DNA from: Dyella sp. RRB7 | GTDB taxonomy: Bacteria; Pseudomonadota; Gammaproteobacteria; Xanthomonadales; Rhodanobacteraceae | DNA: 64,000 nt | Assembly: GCF_022761115.1 (NCBI RefSeq) | Contig: NZ_JAKWJS010000001.1 | Location: forward strand, 186,001-250,000 | Direction: 5' to 3' | In this document: positions 35,967 to 44,615 of the stretch, one piece after another | Layout: each line of letters starts with the position of its first letter | Numbering within the stretch: position 1 is the first letter of the stretch | The notes under the pieces: generated by a model | Seen by the model: the letters and a program-made list of their open reading frames with translations, nothing else | Database searches by the model: none | What the model was told of the DNA's origin: nothing | Translations under genes and position numbers: made by a program

Positions 35967-38297
35967 ATGATTCTGCGCAGCATCGCTTCGCGCCTATCCT
36001 TATGGGTCCTCGCAGGCTCGACGCTGGTGCTTGTCGTGGCCGGCCTGCTGCTTTTCCAGCGTGTGCGCGAGCAGATCCTTCGCCATGCCGAGGGTGAAGC
36101 CTCCGCCCTGGCCCAGGATGCCGGCAACCGCATCGGGCACCGCCTGGCGCGGGTGGCCGACACCACCAGAATCCTCGCCGCCGTGATCGGCCCGCGCCCG
36201 CGCGAGGCCCAGGACATGCTGAGCAGCGCGATATCCCGCAATGCCGACCTGGCCGGCCTGGCGGCCGTCTTCGTACCTGCCGCCGGCGGCGCCCAGGACG
36301 CACCCAATTCGCCGTTCGTGCGCCGGGAAGACAACGGCAGCCTGAGCGTTCGCGACATGCGCAAAGACCCCAGCCCGTACTGGGACAAACCCTGGTTCCA
36401 GGACGGCCTCGCCTGCGTCGACGGCTGCTGGCAGCAGCCGTTCTACTCGCAATCGCGCCATCGCCGGCTGGTCAACTACTCGGTGGCGATCATGCAGGGC
36501 GGACATGCCATCGGCCTGGTCAATGCCGATGTCACGCTCGACTGGCTCGGCAGCGTGCTGCAGTCCCTCAACAAACCGGTCGGCGCCTATGCGTTCCTGC
36601 TGGACGGGGACGGCCGCTACCTCGCCCACGACAATCCTTCGCTGGTCGACCAACCTGGCGTGCCGGCCCTGCTGCAGGCACTGGCCCGCCATCAGGCCGC
36701 GTCGCTGCGCCTGGAGGACGACCAGTATCCGCAACCCGTGCGGATCTACGCCGTACCCATCGACGGCACGCACTGGCAGTTCGGCCTGGCGATTCCGGAA
36801 GACATGATCTACGCCGACGTGCGCCACGCCTTTCTCGACGGGCTGGTGCTGGGGCTGCTGGCCCTGCTGGCCCTCACCGTACTCACCCTGGTGATCGTGC
36901 GGCGCACGATGAACCCGCTCGCCACGCTGACCGCGCGGGCGGAGGAAGTGGCCCGCGGCGCCCTGAGCTTCGAATTGCCTCCGGCCCGCCGCCCCGACGA
37001 GATCGGCCGGCTGACGCAGGCATTCGATCGCATGCGCACCGAACTGGCAGAGCACCTCGCCGAGCTCACCCGCACGACGCGCGAACAACAGCGCCTCAGC
37101 AGCGAGCTGGAAATCGCCCACCAGATCCAGACGGCCCTGCTGCCCGGCGAGCATTACCAGGACGCGCGCTGCGAGAATTTCGAACTGCACGCGCTGCTGC
37201 GCCCGGCGCGCGCCGTCGGCGGCGACCTGTACGGCTATTTCATGCTCGGCGACCGGCGCTTCTGCGTGATGGTGGGCGACGTGTCCGACAAGGGCATCCC
37301 GGCCGCCCTGTTCATGGCGCGCACGATCACCCTGGCCAAGGCGCTGGCGTCGCGCGCGCGTTCCCCGCAGCAATTGCTGGCCCTGCTCAACCGCGAACTG
37401 TGCCGCCACAACGACAGCTGCATGTTCGTCACCCTGCTGTGCGGCATGCTCGATACGCATACCGGCGAACTGCTGCTGGCCAGCGCCGGCCACGAACCGC
37501 CGGTGCTGTGCGCCCCCACGGCCGCGCCGCGCCTGCTCGAACTCGACACCGGCACGGCGCTGGGCCTGGATGAAGACGCCACATACCCGGCCCACGTCCT
37601 GCGCCTGCGGCCCGACGAAACCCTGCTGATGTACACCGACGGCATCACCGAAGCGGGCGACCTCGCCCAGCGGATGTACGGCCAGCAGCGCATGCTCGCG
37701 TGCCTGGCGCAGCCGGCGCCCCACGGCGCCGCCGAACTGGCCGGGCGGCTGCTTGCCGACGTGGACGATTTCGCCGCCGGCGCCGGCCAGACCGACGACA
37801 TCACCGTGCTCGCACTGCACTGGCATCATGCCAGCCACGACGTGGAGGGACCCATGCTGGACCTGACCGCCACCGCCACCATGAACGACGTCTTCGAGGC
37901 GCTCGACCGATGCGAAGCCTCATTGCTCGAGAACGGCGTGCTGCCCACCGTGCGCGAGGACGTTCGACTGGTGCTGGAGGAATTGCTGGTGAACATGGTG
38001 CAGCACGGCCGCACCGCCACGGCCGGCGGCACCATCGACCTGCGCATGCAGCTGACCGACGGGGCGATCCTCATCGAGCTGCACCACGACGGCCAGCCGT
38101 TCGATCCGCTGCAGGCCCCGCCTCCTGTATTGACCGGCGACCTGGCCGACCAGGAGGACATCGGCGGCTTCGGCATTCACCTGGTGCGCGCCATGGCCAA
38201 CGACCTCAGCTACAGCCACGACGAACACGGTAACCATCTGCAGCTACGCTTCATCCATCCCACGCGCACGGAGCCCGAGCATGACGTTCAGCCTTAG
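35967..38297 (+). CDS. Membrane sensor with PP2C (SpoIIE/RsbU) phosphatase and serine-kinase-like ATPase domains
   Basis: A 776-residue signalling protein. Order: TM1 (about 9-29); periplasmic Cache-like sensor (about 30-288, with YWDKPWFQDG and NYSVAIMQGGHAIG); TM2 (about 290-312); HAMP (to about 365); a coiled linker; SpoIIE/RsbU phosphatase (about 405-610, with GGDLYGY, VGDVSDKGIPAALFMA, YTDGITEA and the metal-binding GQTDDITVL); and an RsbW-type HATPase (about 625-770, N-box LEELLVNMVQHG, G-box GGFGIHLV). The phosphatase would dephosphorylate, and the kinase phosphorylate, a STAS partner. Its C-terminus overlaps the STAS gene by 17 bp. I start at ATG 35967, with AGGGGC upstream; an ATG 11 codons earlier is less likely. 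It resembles Pseudomonas HsbR-like switches. Confidence 0.9.
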   Translation: MILRSIASRLSLWVLAGSTLVLVVAGLLLFQRVREQILRHAEGEASALAQDAGNRIGHRLARVADTTRILAAVIGPRPREAQDMLSSAISRNADLAGLAAVFVPAAGGAQDAPNSPFVRREDNGSLSVRDMRKDPSPYWDKPWFQDGLACVDGCWQQPFYSQSRHRRLVNYSVAIMQGGHAIGLVNADVTLDWLGSVLQSLNKPVGAYAFLLDGDGRYLAHDNPSLVDQPGVPALLQALARHQAASLRLEDDQYPQPVRIYAVPIDGTHWQFGLAIPEDMIYADVRHAFLDGLVLGLLALLALTVLTLVIVRRTMNPLATLTARAEEVARGALSFELPPARRPDEIGRLTQAFDRMRTELAEHLAELTRTTREQQRLSSELEIAHQIQTALLPGEHYQDARCENFELHALLRPARAVGGDLYGYFMLGDRRFCVMVGDVSDKGIPAALFMARTITLAKALASRARSPQQLLALLNRELCRHNDSCMFVTLLCGMLDTHTGELLLASAGHEPPVLCAPTAAPRLLELDTGTALGLDEDATYPAHVLRLRPDETLLMYTDGITEAGDLAQRMYGQQRMLACLAQPAPHGAAELAGRLLADVDDFAAGAGQTDDITVLALHWHHASHDVEGPMLDLTATATMNDVFEALDRCEASLLENGVLPTVREDVRLVLEELLVNMVQHGRTATAGGTIDLRMQLTDGAILIELHHDGQPFDPLQAPPPVLTGDLADQEDIGGFGIHLVRAMANDLSYSHDEHGNHLQLRFIHPTRTEPEHDVQP

Positions 38298-38673
38298 CAT
38301 CGAAAGCGCACTGCCCGAACGCACCACCGTGCAACTCCATGGCCGGCTCGATGCGCTCACCTTCGGCGAATTCGACGACGCGATACAGCCGCTGCTGTCC
38401 CGGATGGCGGACGCGGGCACCATGGTGCTGGACCTTTCCGCGCTCGAGTACATCAGCAGCGCCGGCCTGCGCAGCATCGCCAAGATCCGCAAGCACATGC
38501 GCGGCCACGGCGGACGGACCCTGCTGGTGAATCCGCAGCCCCAGGTGCACAAGGTATTCGACATCGTCAAGGCGGTGCCGGTGAATGAAGTCTTCGCCAG
38601 CACCCGCGAGCTGGACGACTATCTCGACCGCATCCAGCGTCGCATCGTGGACGGCGCCGAAGGCGAGGACTGA
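38281..38673 (+). CDS. STAS-domain anti-sigma factor antagonist
   Basis: A 130-residue STAS protein, the phosphorylatable partner in a partner-switching module. The fold is MTFSLSIESALPERT through LDLSALEYISSAGLRSI, where the Ser pair at about residues 59-60 in YISSAGL is the usual phosphorylation site. It overlaps the upstream phosphatase/kinase gene by 17 bp, so the two are translated together. The downstream target (a sigma factor, a cyclase or another effector) is not encoded nearby. Confidence 0.92.
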   Translation: MTFSLSIESALPERTTVQLHGRLDALTFGEFDDAIQPLLSRMADAGTMVLDLSALEYISSAGLRSIAKIRKHMRGHGGRTLLVNPQPQVHKVFDIVKAVPVNEVFASTRELDDYLDRIQRRIVDGAEGED

Positions 38674-38674
38674 A

Positions 38675-38725
38675 TCCGGATCGGCAAGCGGAGCCGCGCA
38701 GGGCGTCCGCTTGCCACGATCCGGA
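38675..38725. terminator. Bidirectional terminator between the STAS gene and ychF
   Basis: A long imperfect stem: TCCGGATC and GGCAAGCGGA on one side pair with TCCGCTTGCC and GATCCGGA on the other, with a two-base bulge and a 13-base loop. It lies exactly between the convergent STAS gene and ychF, 2 bp past the STAS stop. There is no clear U-tract, but the 18 bp stem and position argue for shared termination. Confidence 0.65.
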
Positions 38726-38731
38726 GATCGA

Positions 38732-39823
38732 TCAGACGTTGAACAGGAAGTGCAGCACGTCGCCATCCTTGACGACGTAGTCCTTGCCTTCCTTGCGCAG
38801 GCGACCGGCCGCGGCGGCGCCGGACTCGCCCTTGTACTGGATGAAGTCGTCGTAGGAGACGGTTTCGGCGCGGATGAAGCCGCGCTCGAAGTCGGTGTGG
38901 ATCACGCCCGCCGCCTGCGGCGCGGTGAAGCCGCGCTTGATGGTCCAGGCGCGCACTTCCTTCACGCCGGCGGTGAAGTAGGTCTGCAGGTCGAGCAGCT
39001 TGTAGGCCGCGCGGATCACGCGATTGAGGCCCGGCTCTTCGAGACCGAGATCCTTGAGGAACTCGTCGCGGTCGGCATCCTCGAGCTGCGAAAGCTCCTC
39101 TTCGATGGCGGCGCACACCGGCACCACCTCGGCGCCCTCGGTCACCGCGCGGGCACGCACGGCATCCAGGTGCGGGTTGTTCTCGAAGCCGTCCTCGCGC
39201 ACATTGGCGATGTACATCAGCGGCTTGAGCGTGAGCAGGAACAGGTCGCGCACCAGCGCCTTTTCCTCGTCGTCCAGGCCCAGGCTGCGGGCGGACTTGC
39301 CCTCGTTGAGGCCGGCGGCAAGCTTCTGCAGCACCGGCTTCCGGGCCAGCGCGTCCTTGTCGTTGGCCTTGGCCGCGCGCTCGGCGCGGTTCAATGCCTT
39401 CTCGACGGAATCCAGGTCGGCCAGCGCCAGCTCGGTATCGATGGTCTCGATATCGGCGATCGGGTCGACCTTGCCGGCCACGTGAACGATGTCGCCATGC
39501 TCGAAGCAGCGCACCACGTGGGCGATCGCGTCCACCTCACGGATGTGCGCAAGGAACTTGTTGCCCAGGCCCTCGCCCTTCGACGCACCGGCCACCAGGC
39601 CGGCGATGTCGACGAATTCCACCGCCGTCGGCACCGTCTTTTGCGGCTTGACGATCTCCGACAGCGCCTGCATGCGCGGGTCCGGCACCGGCACCACGCC
39701 CACGTTCGGCTCGATGGTGCAGAACGGGAAGTTGGCCGCGGCGATGCCCGCCTTGGTCAGCGCGTTGAACAGGGTGGACTTGCCGACGTTAGGCAGGCCG
39801 ACGATGCCGCATTTGATGCCCAT
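38732..39823 (-). CDS. ychF: Redox-regulated ATPase YchF (Obg-like)
   Basis: YchF, 363 residues, is an Obg-type P-loop protein that prefers ATP, binds ribosomes and limits the stress response. P-loop GLPNVGKST (8-16), the switch [16 protein letters not shown], and an atypical NVRED in place of NKxD fit ATP preference. The C-terminal TGS domain (about 280-363) ends HFLFNV. It follows pth by 119 bp, in the usual pth-ychF order, and is convergent with the STAS gene. Confidence 0.97.
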   Translation of the reverse strand: MGIKCGIVGLPNVGKSTLFNALTKAGIAAANFPFCTIEPNVGVVPVPDPRMQALSEIVKPQKTVPTAVEFVDIAGLVAGASKGEGLGNKFLAHIREVDAIAHVVRCFEHGDIVHVAGKVDPIADIETIDTELALADLDSVEKALNRAERAAKANDKDALARKPVLQKLAAGLNEGKSARSLGLDDEEKALVRDLFLLTLKPLMYIANVREDGFENNPHLDAVRARAVTEGAEVVPVCAAIEEELSQLEDADRDEFLKDLGLEEPGLNRVIRAAYKLLDLQTYFTAGVKEVRAWTIKRGFTAPQAAGVIHTDFERGFIRAETVSYDDFIQYKGESGAAAAGRLRKEGKDYVVKDGDVLHFLFNV

Positions 39824-39942
39824 GTTTAATCCGTGAAGTCGGCGCTTTCAGCGCCTGCAAAGAGTGAATGGTAAAGGGAAAGCGCAGCGCGTGGGCGCCG
39901 ATCCCCATGGACGCAACGCGACCTTGCAGCGCGCGGCCTGGC

Positions 39943-40524
39943 TCACGCGCTCGGCGTGTGGAGCTTCTGCATGGCCTTGTCGAACTGGCCGTCAACCGCC
40001 AACGGCAGCACATCGAGTGCGCGGGCGATGCCATCGAGGATCGCCTCCTCGTCCTTCGCGGACGGGCGGCCGAGCACCCATGGCGTCACCTTGTCCTTGT
40101 GGCCGGGATGACCGATGCCGACGCGCAGGCGATGGAATTTCGCGTGTCCCAGATGCGCCACGATGTCGCGCAGGCCGTTCTGTCCGCCATGGCCGCCGTC
40201 GAACTTCAGGCGCACGGTGCCGGCATCCAGATCCAGCTCGTCATGCGCCACCAGGCACTCTTCCGGCTCGATCTTGTAGTAGCGCAGCGCCGAAACCACG
40301 GCGATGCCGCTCTTGTTCATGAAGGTGGAGGGCTTGAGCAGCCACACCGACTGGCCGCCGATGCGAACCTTGCAGGTTTCGCCATGCAGCTTGCCGTCGA
40401 AACCGAAGCGCTCGCCCTGCCCTGACGCCAGGGCATCAACAAACCAGAACCCGGCGTTGTGCCGGGTTCGGAGGTATTCGGCACCGGGGTTGCCCAGGCC
40501 GACGATAAGGCGCAGTCCCGCCAT
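39943..40524 (-). CDS. pth: Peptidyl-tRNA hydrolase
   Basis: Pth, 193 residues, cleaves peptidyl-tRNA released from stalled ribosomes. LIVGLGNPGAEYLRTRHNAGFW contains the catalytic His near residue 22; FMNKSG and the VAHDELDLDAGTVRLK motif with the conserved Asp follow, then GGHGGQNGLRDI. It lies between rplY and ychF, the classic order. Confidence 0.97.
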   Translation of the reverse strand: MAGLRLIVGLGNPGAEYLRTRHNAGFWFVDALASGQGERFGFDGKLHGETCKVRIGGQSVWLLKPSTFMNKSGIAVVSALRYYKIEPEECLVAHDELDLDAGTVRLKFDGGHGGQNGLRDIVAHLGHAKFHRLRVGIGHPGHKDKVTPWVLGRPSAKDEEAILDGIARALDVLPLAVDGQFDKAMQKLHTPSA

Positions 40525-40578
40525 AAGCGCGCAAGCACACTGACGGACCGCCCCCGGGTGGGTGCGGTCCGCAGCGAC

Positions 40579-41223
40579 TTACTTCTTGGGCGCCTCGGGT
40601 GCCGGGGCTGCCTCGCCCTCGGCCGGAGCGGCGTCGACTTCTTCCTTCACCGTGTTGGCGGTGACGATGGCGGTGTCGTGGTCCGCACCCAGGTGCAGCG
40701 CAACGATCTCCACGCCGGCCGGCAGCTTGAGCTGCGACAGGTGGATGATGTCGCCCGGCTTCAGGTCGACCAGATCCAGTGCGATGAACTCCGGCAGGTC
40801 CTTCGGCAGGCAGGAGATTTCCACTTCGGTCAGGTTGTGCGAGATCACCACGCCAGCGGTCTTGGCGGCCGGCGACTTCTCCTGGTTGAGGAAGTGCAGC
40901 GGGACGTTGACGCGGACAGCCGCGTTCTCGTCGATGCGCAGGAAGTCCATGTGCAGCATCTGCAGCTTGAACGGATGCTTCTGCCAGTCACGCACCAGCA
41001 CCTTCTGCACCTTGCCGTCGACGTTCAGGTCGAGCACGGACGAGAAGAACCACTCGTGCTTGGCGGCGAGCAGGATGGTGTTGTGCTCGATCTGGATGCT
41101 CTCCGGAGCCTGGCCGGCGCCGTAGACAACAGCAGGCACGAAGCCGGCATGACGCAGGCGGCGGCTCGCACCTTTCCCCTCGTCCTTGCGGCTCTGAGCC
41201 TTGATTTCGTGAGTCGTAGCCAT
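40579..41223 (-). CDS. rplY: 50S ribosomal protein L25/general stress protein Ctc
   Basis: A 214-residue two-domain L25 (Ctc/TL5 type) that binds 5S rRNA. The N-terminal L25 domain begins MATTHEIKAQSRKDEGKGASRRLRHAG, and the C-terminal beta-rich domain ends in an Ala-Pro-rich acidic tail (APAEGEAAPAPEAPKK). It lies between prs and pth as in many gammaproteobacteria. Confidence 0.95.
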   Translation of the reverse strand: MATTHEIKAQSRKDEGKGASRRLRHAGFVPAVVYGAGQAPESIQIEHNTILLAAKHEWFFSSVLDLNVDGKVQKVLVRDWQKHPFKLQMLHMDFLRIDENAAVRVNVPLHFLNQEKSPAAKTAGVVISHNLTEVEISCLPKDLPEFIALDLVDLKPGDIIHLSQLKLPAGVEIVALHLGADHDTAIVTANTVKEEVDAAPAEGEAAPAPEAPKK

Positions 41224-41330
41224 GTTGGTATTGCCTTTGAGTAGTGAGCTGCCTCGCGGCAGTCAGGTGACTCCCCCGCGACCAGAGGAGTCATACAACA
41301 GCGACGGACACCATGCCCGCCGCGATGAAA

Positions 41331-42293
41331 TCAGTCGATGTACAACGAGCTCACCGACTCGCCAAAGGCGATGCGGCGGATCGTTTCCGCCAGCAGCTCG
41401 GCGACCGAGAGCTGGCGGATCTTGGCGCAGGCAGCCACTTCCGGGCGCAGCGGCAAGGTGTTGGTGACCACCAGCTGGTCGAGCTGGGAGCCTTCGATAT
41501 TGCGGATGGCCGCGCCCGACAGCACCGGGTGCACGCAGTAGGCCACTACCTTGCGGGCGCCGCGCTCCTTCAGGGCCGCCGCCGCCGCGCAAAGCGTGCC
41601 GGCGGTGTCGACGATGTCGTCCACCAGCACGCAGGTCTTGCCGTCCACGTCGCCGATGATGTTCATCACCGTGGCGACGTTGGCCTTCGGGCGGCGCTTG
41701 TCGATGATGGCCAGATCGGCGTCATCGAGGCGCTTGGCCATGGCACGGGCGCGCACCACGCCACCGACGTCCGGGCTGACCACGATCAGGTCGTCCATGC
41801 TGTGGTTGCGCCAGATGTCCGCCAGCAGCACCGGCGAGGCATACACGTTGTCCACCGGGATATCGAAGAAGCCCTGGATCTGGTCGGCGTGCAGGTCGAC
41901 CGTGAGCACGCGGTCGACACCGGCGGTGCCGATCAGCTTGGCCGCCAGCTTGGCCGTGATCGGCACGCGCGCCGAACGCGGGCGGCGGTCCTGGCGGGCG
42001 TAGCCGAAGTACGGCATCACCGCGGTGACGCTGGCGGCCGAGGCGCGCTTGAGCGCATCGACCAGGGTCAGCAGCTCGAACAGGTTTTCCGCGCTCGGCG
42101 CACCGGTGGGCTGCAACACGAACACTTCCTGGCGACGGACGTTTTCCTCGATCTCGATCTGGGTTTCGCCGTCGCTGAAACGGCCGACCAGGGCCTTGCC
42201 CAGCGGCACGCCCAGGCGCTGGGCGACATCCTCGGCGAGCGCGCGGTGCGCGTTGCCGGTGAAGAGCATCGGACCGGAGGTGTCGACAGTCAT
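41331..42293 (-). CDS. prs: Ribose-phosphate pyrophosphokinase
   Basis: PRPP synthetase, 320 residues, makes phosphoribosyl pyrophosphate for nucleotides, histidine, tryptophan and NAD. I start at ATG 42293 ([19 protein letters not shown]); a longer frame runs upstream through tRNA-Gln and is not coding. The flexible-loop region ([14 protein letters not shown]) and the PRPP motif [12 protein letters not shown] are conserved. It sits between tRNA-Gln and rplY. Confidence 0.97.
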   Translation of the reverse strand: MTVDTSGPMLFTGNAHRALAEDVAQRLGVPLGKALVGRFSDGETQIEIEENVRRQEVFVLQPTGAPSAENLFELLTLVDALKRASAASVTAVMPYFGYARQDRRPRSARVPITAKLAAKLIGTAGVDRVLTVDLHADQIQGFFDIPVDNVYASPVLLADIWRNHSMDDLIVVSPDVGGVVRARAMAKRLDDADLAIIDKRRPKANVATVMNIIGDVDGKTCVLVDDIVDTAGTLCAAAAALKERGARKVVAYCVHPVLSGAAIRNIEGSQLDQLVVTNTLPLRPEVAACAKIRQLSVAELLAETIRRIAFGESVSSLYID

Positions 42294-42322
42294 CTTTATT
42301 GAACCTGAGCCATTGTGTGGAA

Positions 42323-42399
42323 TGGCTGGGGCGGCAGGATTCGAACCTGCGCATGCGGGAATCAAAATCCCGTGCCTTAACCAGCTTGGCGACGCCCCA
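42323..42399 (-). tRNA. tRNA-Gln (anticodon TTG)
   Basis: A 77-nt cloverleaf with acceptor TGGGGCG/CGCCCCA and anticodon stem CGGGA/TCCCG around the loop TTTTGAT, giving anticodon TTG. The T loop is TTCGAAT and CCA is encoded. It lies between ispE and prs, a common position, and is probably cut from their shared transcript. Confidence 0.97.
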
Positions 42400-42420
42400 G
42401 TATCACTGGAATTGATGTTG

Positions 42421-43815
42421 CTACCGGCCTGCCCCAGCGGCACCGCGATGGCGCGCCAGGGCAAGCTGCAGCGGAGAAGTATCCACACCCATGGCCACAT
42501 GAGCCGTGAACCGGGCAGGACACCGTTCCGCTATGGCCTCGGCGCGTTCTGGCGACTCCGTCTCCAGGAACACACACGCACCGCTGCCAGAAAGCTTCGC
42601 CCGGCCGAAGCCGCCGAGCCAGTCCAGCGCCGCGGCAACGCGCGGATGTCGCGCGCGAACCACCGCCACGAACGCGTTCTCGACCGTTTCGCCCGAAGCA
42701 AAGGATGAAATTGTGGCGGGCGGGGCATTTCGTGTCAATTCAGACGCTTGAAAAAGTGCCGCGGTGGGCACGTGTTCGTGGGGGTCGAGCACCACATACC
42801 AGCGCCGGGGAAGGCTCAATGGGGTGAGTTTTTCGCCCACGCCCTCGGCCCAGGCCGAGCGGCCACGCACGAACACCGGCACATCGGCACCCAGCTGGCG
42901 ACCCAGCTCGGCCAGCGCGTCCTCGTCCAGCCCCGCGCCCCACAACCGGTTCAGCGCCACCAGCACCGTGGCGGCGTCCGAACTGCCGCCGCCCAGGCCG
43001 CCGCCCATGGGGATGCGCTTGTCCACCTCGATATCGGCCCCCAGGCCGCCGGGAGCGTGGGGTTGCAGCAGGCGGGCGGCGCGCACCACCAGGTCGGTGT
43101 CGGCCGGCACGCCGGGAACGTCGGTGAGGCGATGGATCTCGCCATCGCGGCGCACGCGCAGACGGATCTCATCGCCCCAGTCGAGCAGCCGGAACACCGT
43201 CTGCAGCTCGTGGTAGCCATCGGCTCGCCGGCCGGTGATACGCAGAAACAGGTTCAGCTTGGCCGGTGCCGGCCAGGCGGTCCAGTCGGTCGCGTCGGGT
43301 GACGCCAGCGGACGGCTCATGAACACGCGCAGATCCTCGGGAAAGCCGTTCTCGCGATCCCGCTCGCGGGCAAAGGCCAGCTCGGGGCTGTTCTTGTCGA
43401 CGATGACAAATCCGTGTTTGGCGTAGAACGGCGCGTTCCAGGGCACATCCGCCAGCGTGCCCAGGTCCACCCGGTGGTAACCGGCCATGCGGGCCCAGGC
43501 GCAGGCGTGTTCCAGCAGGGCCGCTCCGATGCCGCGCTGCCCATGCGAGGGCAGCACATCCATCTCGGCCACGCCGATGGCCGCGCCGCCCTCTTCCGTA
43601 TCCAGCCACACAAAGCCAACCGGCTCGCCCGAACCGATAACCGCAACCCAGACCAGCCCGCGGGCGATCGCTTCGCGCAGCACCTCCGGAGGCACCGACA
43701 CGCGCCGGTAGGAGGACCAGGCGCGATGGCCACGGAACAGCTCCACCGCGGCGCGCTCGATGGCGCACAGGGCGTCGACCTGATCGGGGCGGGCGCGTTC
43801 GATGTGGTAGGTCAT
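42421..43815 (-). CDS. ispE: GNAT acetyltransferase-IspE (4-diphosphocytidyl-2-C-methyl-D-erythritol kinase) fusion
   Basis: One uninterrupted 464-residue frame joins two enzymes. Residues 1 to about 165 are a complete GNAT domain ([20 protein letters not shown] holds the acetyl-CoA motif; PFYAKHGF is motif B). From about 178 it is IspE, the GHMP kinase that phosphorylates CDP-methylerythritol in the MEP isoprenoid pathway: [23 protein letters not shown], then the ATP-binding [17 protein letters not shown], and [15 protein letters not shown] near the end. An internal ATG at 43320 (Met166, GAGGA about 13 bases upstream) could give a free 299-residue IspE, the usual size. No stop lies between the parts. 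It follows the lolB repeat element and precedes tRNA-Gln. Confidence 0.93.
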   Translation of the reverse strand: MTYHIERARPDQVDALCAIERAAVELFRGHRAWSSYRRVSVPPEVLREAIARGLVWVAVIGSGEPVGFVWLDTEEGGAAIGVAEMDVLPSHGQRGIGAALLEHACAWARMAGYHRVDLGTLADVPWNAPFYAKHGFVIVDKNSPELAFARERDRENGFPEDLRVFMSRPLASPDATDWTAWPAPAKLNLFLRITGRRADGYHELQTVFRLLDWGDEIRLRVRRDGEIHRLTDVPGVPADTDLVVRAARLLQPHAPGGLGADIEVDKRIPMGGGLGGGSSDAATVLVALNRLWGAGLDEDALAELGRQLGADVPVFVRGRSAWAEGVGEKLTPLSLPRRWYVVLDPHEHVPTAALFQASELTRNAPPATISSFASGETVENAFVAVVRARHPRVAAALDWLGGFGRAKLSGSGACVFLETESPERAEAIAERCPARFTAHVAMGVDTSPLQLALARHRGAAGAGR

Positions 43816-43835
43816 GGAGCTCCCGGTCTTTTACT

Positions 43836-43967
43836 TCCTCTCCCCGCTGGGGAGAGGATTAGAGGTGAGGGGCGGGTGCTCGCGGCAGGGCGGCTACGGA
43901 GCACGCTCCAATAAAGCGCCATCGCAAGATTGGCCCCGCACCCTACCCTCTCCCCAAGGGGAAAGGG
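43836..43967. repeat. Inverted pair of CCTCTCCCC hairpins between lolB and ispE
   Basis: Two stem-loops share the core CCTCTCCCC. The first is 10 bp with a GCT loop (43836-43858); the second is 10 bp with one mismatch (43946-43967). Each is flanked on its inner side by a GA/GC-rich tail (GAGGTGAGGGGCGGG after the first; its rough complement GCCCCGCACCC before the second), so the two copies form an inverted pair like a REP/BIME element. They could also end the lolB transcript. Confidence 0.6.
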
Positions 43968-43979
43968 AATGTCACGGCG

Positions 43980-44615
43980 TTACTGCTGGATGTTCCAGGA
44001 CTCCACCGACAGGCGCACCTTGTACGGCGGATTTTCGGCGAACACCTTGGACGGCACGGCCGGCTCGCGCGTGGTGTCCCAGGCCGGGTACGAAACGGTC
44101 CAGCCGCCCTGCACCATCTGCAACGGCAGGCCATCGTCACCGAACTTGAAGTCGGCCGGGCCAGCCTCGGAGCGCAAGCCCAGCACCCAGGCACGCAGGT
44201 CGCGGAACGGCAAATGCCAGCCCAGTGCGTTCTCCACCAGCGTCTCCGGGTCCTGGCCGCGCTGCGGACCGCCATCGAGCCCTTCCAGCAGAGCGCCATC
44301 CGGGGTGACGCTGAGGCGGAAGCTCTTGCTGCCCACCGGGCCGCGCACCACGAAATCGTAGCTGTTGCCGTTCTGGGTCCAGATCAACGTGCCGCTGCCG
44401 CCCTCCGACTTGCCGTTGACGGGACCGGACACGCCGATCTTGCCCTGCAGCACCCAATGGTCGGTCTTGGCAAGCAGGTGTTCGCGGGCGCGCTGCTGGT
44501 CGAGCAAGGCGGCGAAATCAGCCTTGGGGGCCGGCGGACGCACCGTTTCCTTGTGCACACAGGCGGCTAGCAGCAGCGGCAAGGCTACCGCGATCAATCG
44601 AATGGGAAGCTTCAT
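43980..44615 (-). CDS. lolB: Outer membrane lipoprotein LolB
   Basis: LolB, 211 residues, receives lipoproteins from LolA and inserts them in the outer membrane. A signal peptide ends in the lipobox LLLAAC, with the lipidated Cys at residue 19. The mature beta-rich part includes GKIGVSGPVNGKSEGGSGTLIWTQ and WVLGLRSEAG. Its start overlaps the stop of the upstream TPR lipoprotein gene (ATGA). It is in the conserved lolB-ispE-prs order. Confidence 0.93.
   Translation of the reverse strand: MKLPIRLIAVALPLLLAACVHKETVRPPAPKADFAALLDQQRAREHLLAKTDHWVLQGKIGVSGPVNGKSEGGSGTLIWTQNGNSYDFVVRGPVGSKSFRLSVTPDGALLEGLDGGPQRGQDPETLVENALGWHLPFRDLRAWVLGLRSEAGPADFKFGDDGLPLQMVQGGWTVSYPAWDTTREPAVPSKVFAENPPYKVRLSVESWNIQQ

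Noticed and set aside
36000-37838. Open frame of 612 codons on the minus strand
   Set aside because: Reverse complement of the phosphatase-kinase gene; no signature.
41331-42500. Prs with a 69-residue N-terminal extension
   Set aside because: The extra codons come from tRNA-Gln and spacer sequence; the family start is at 42293.
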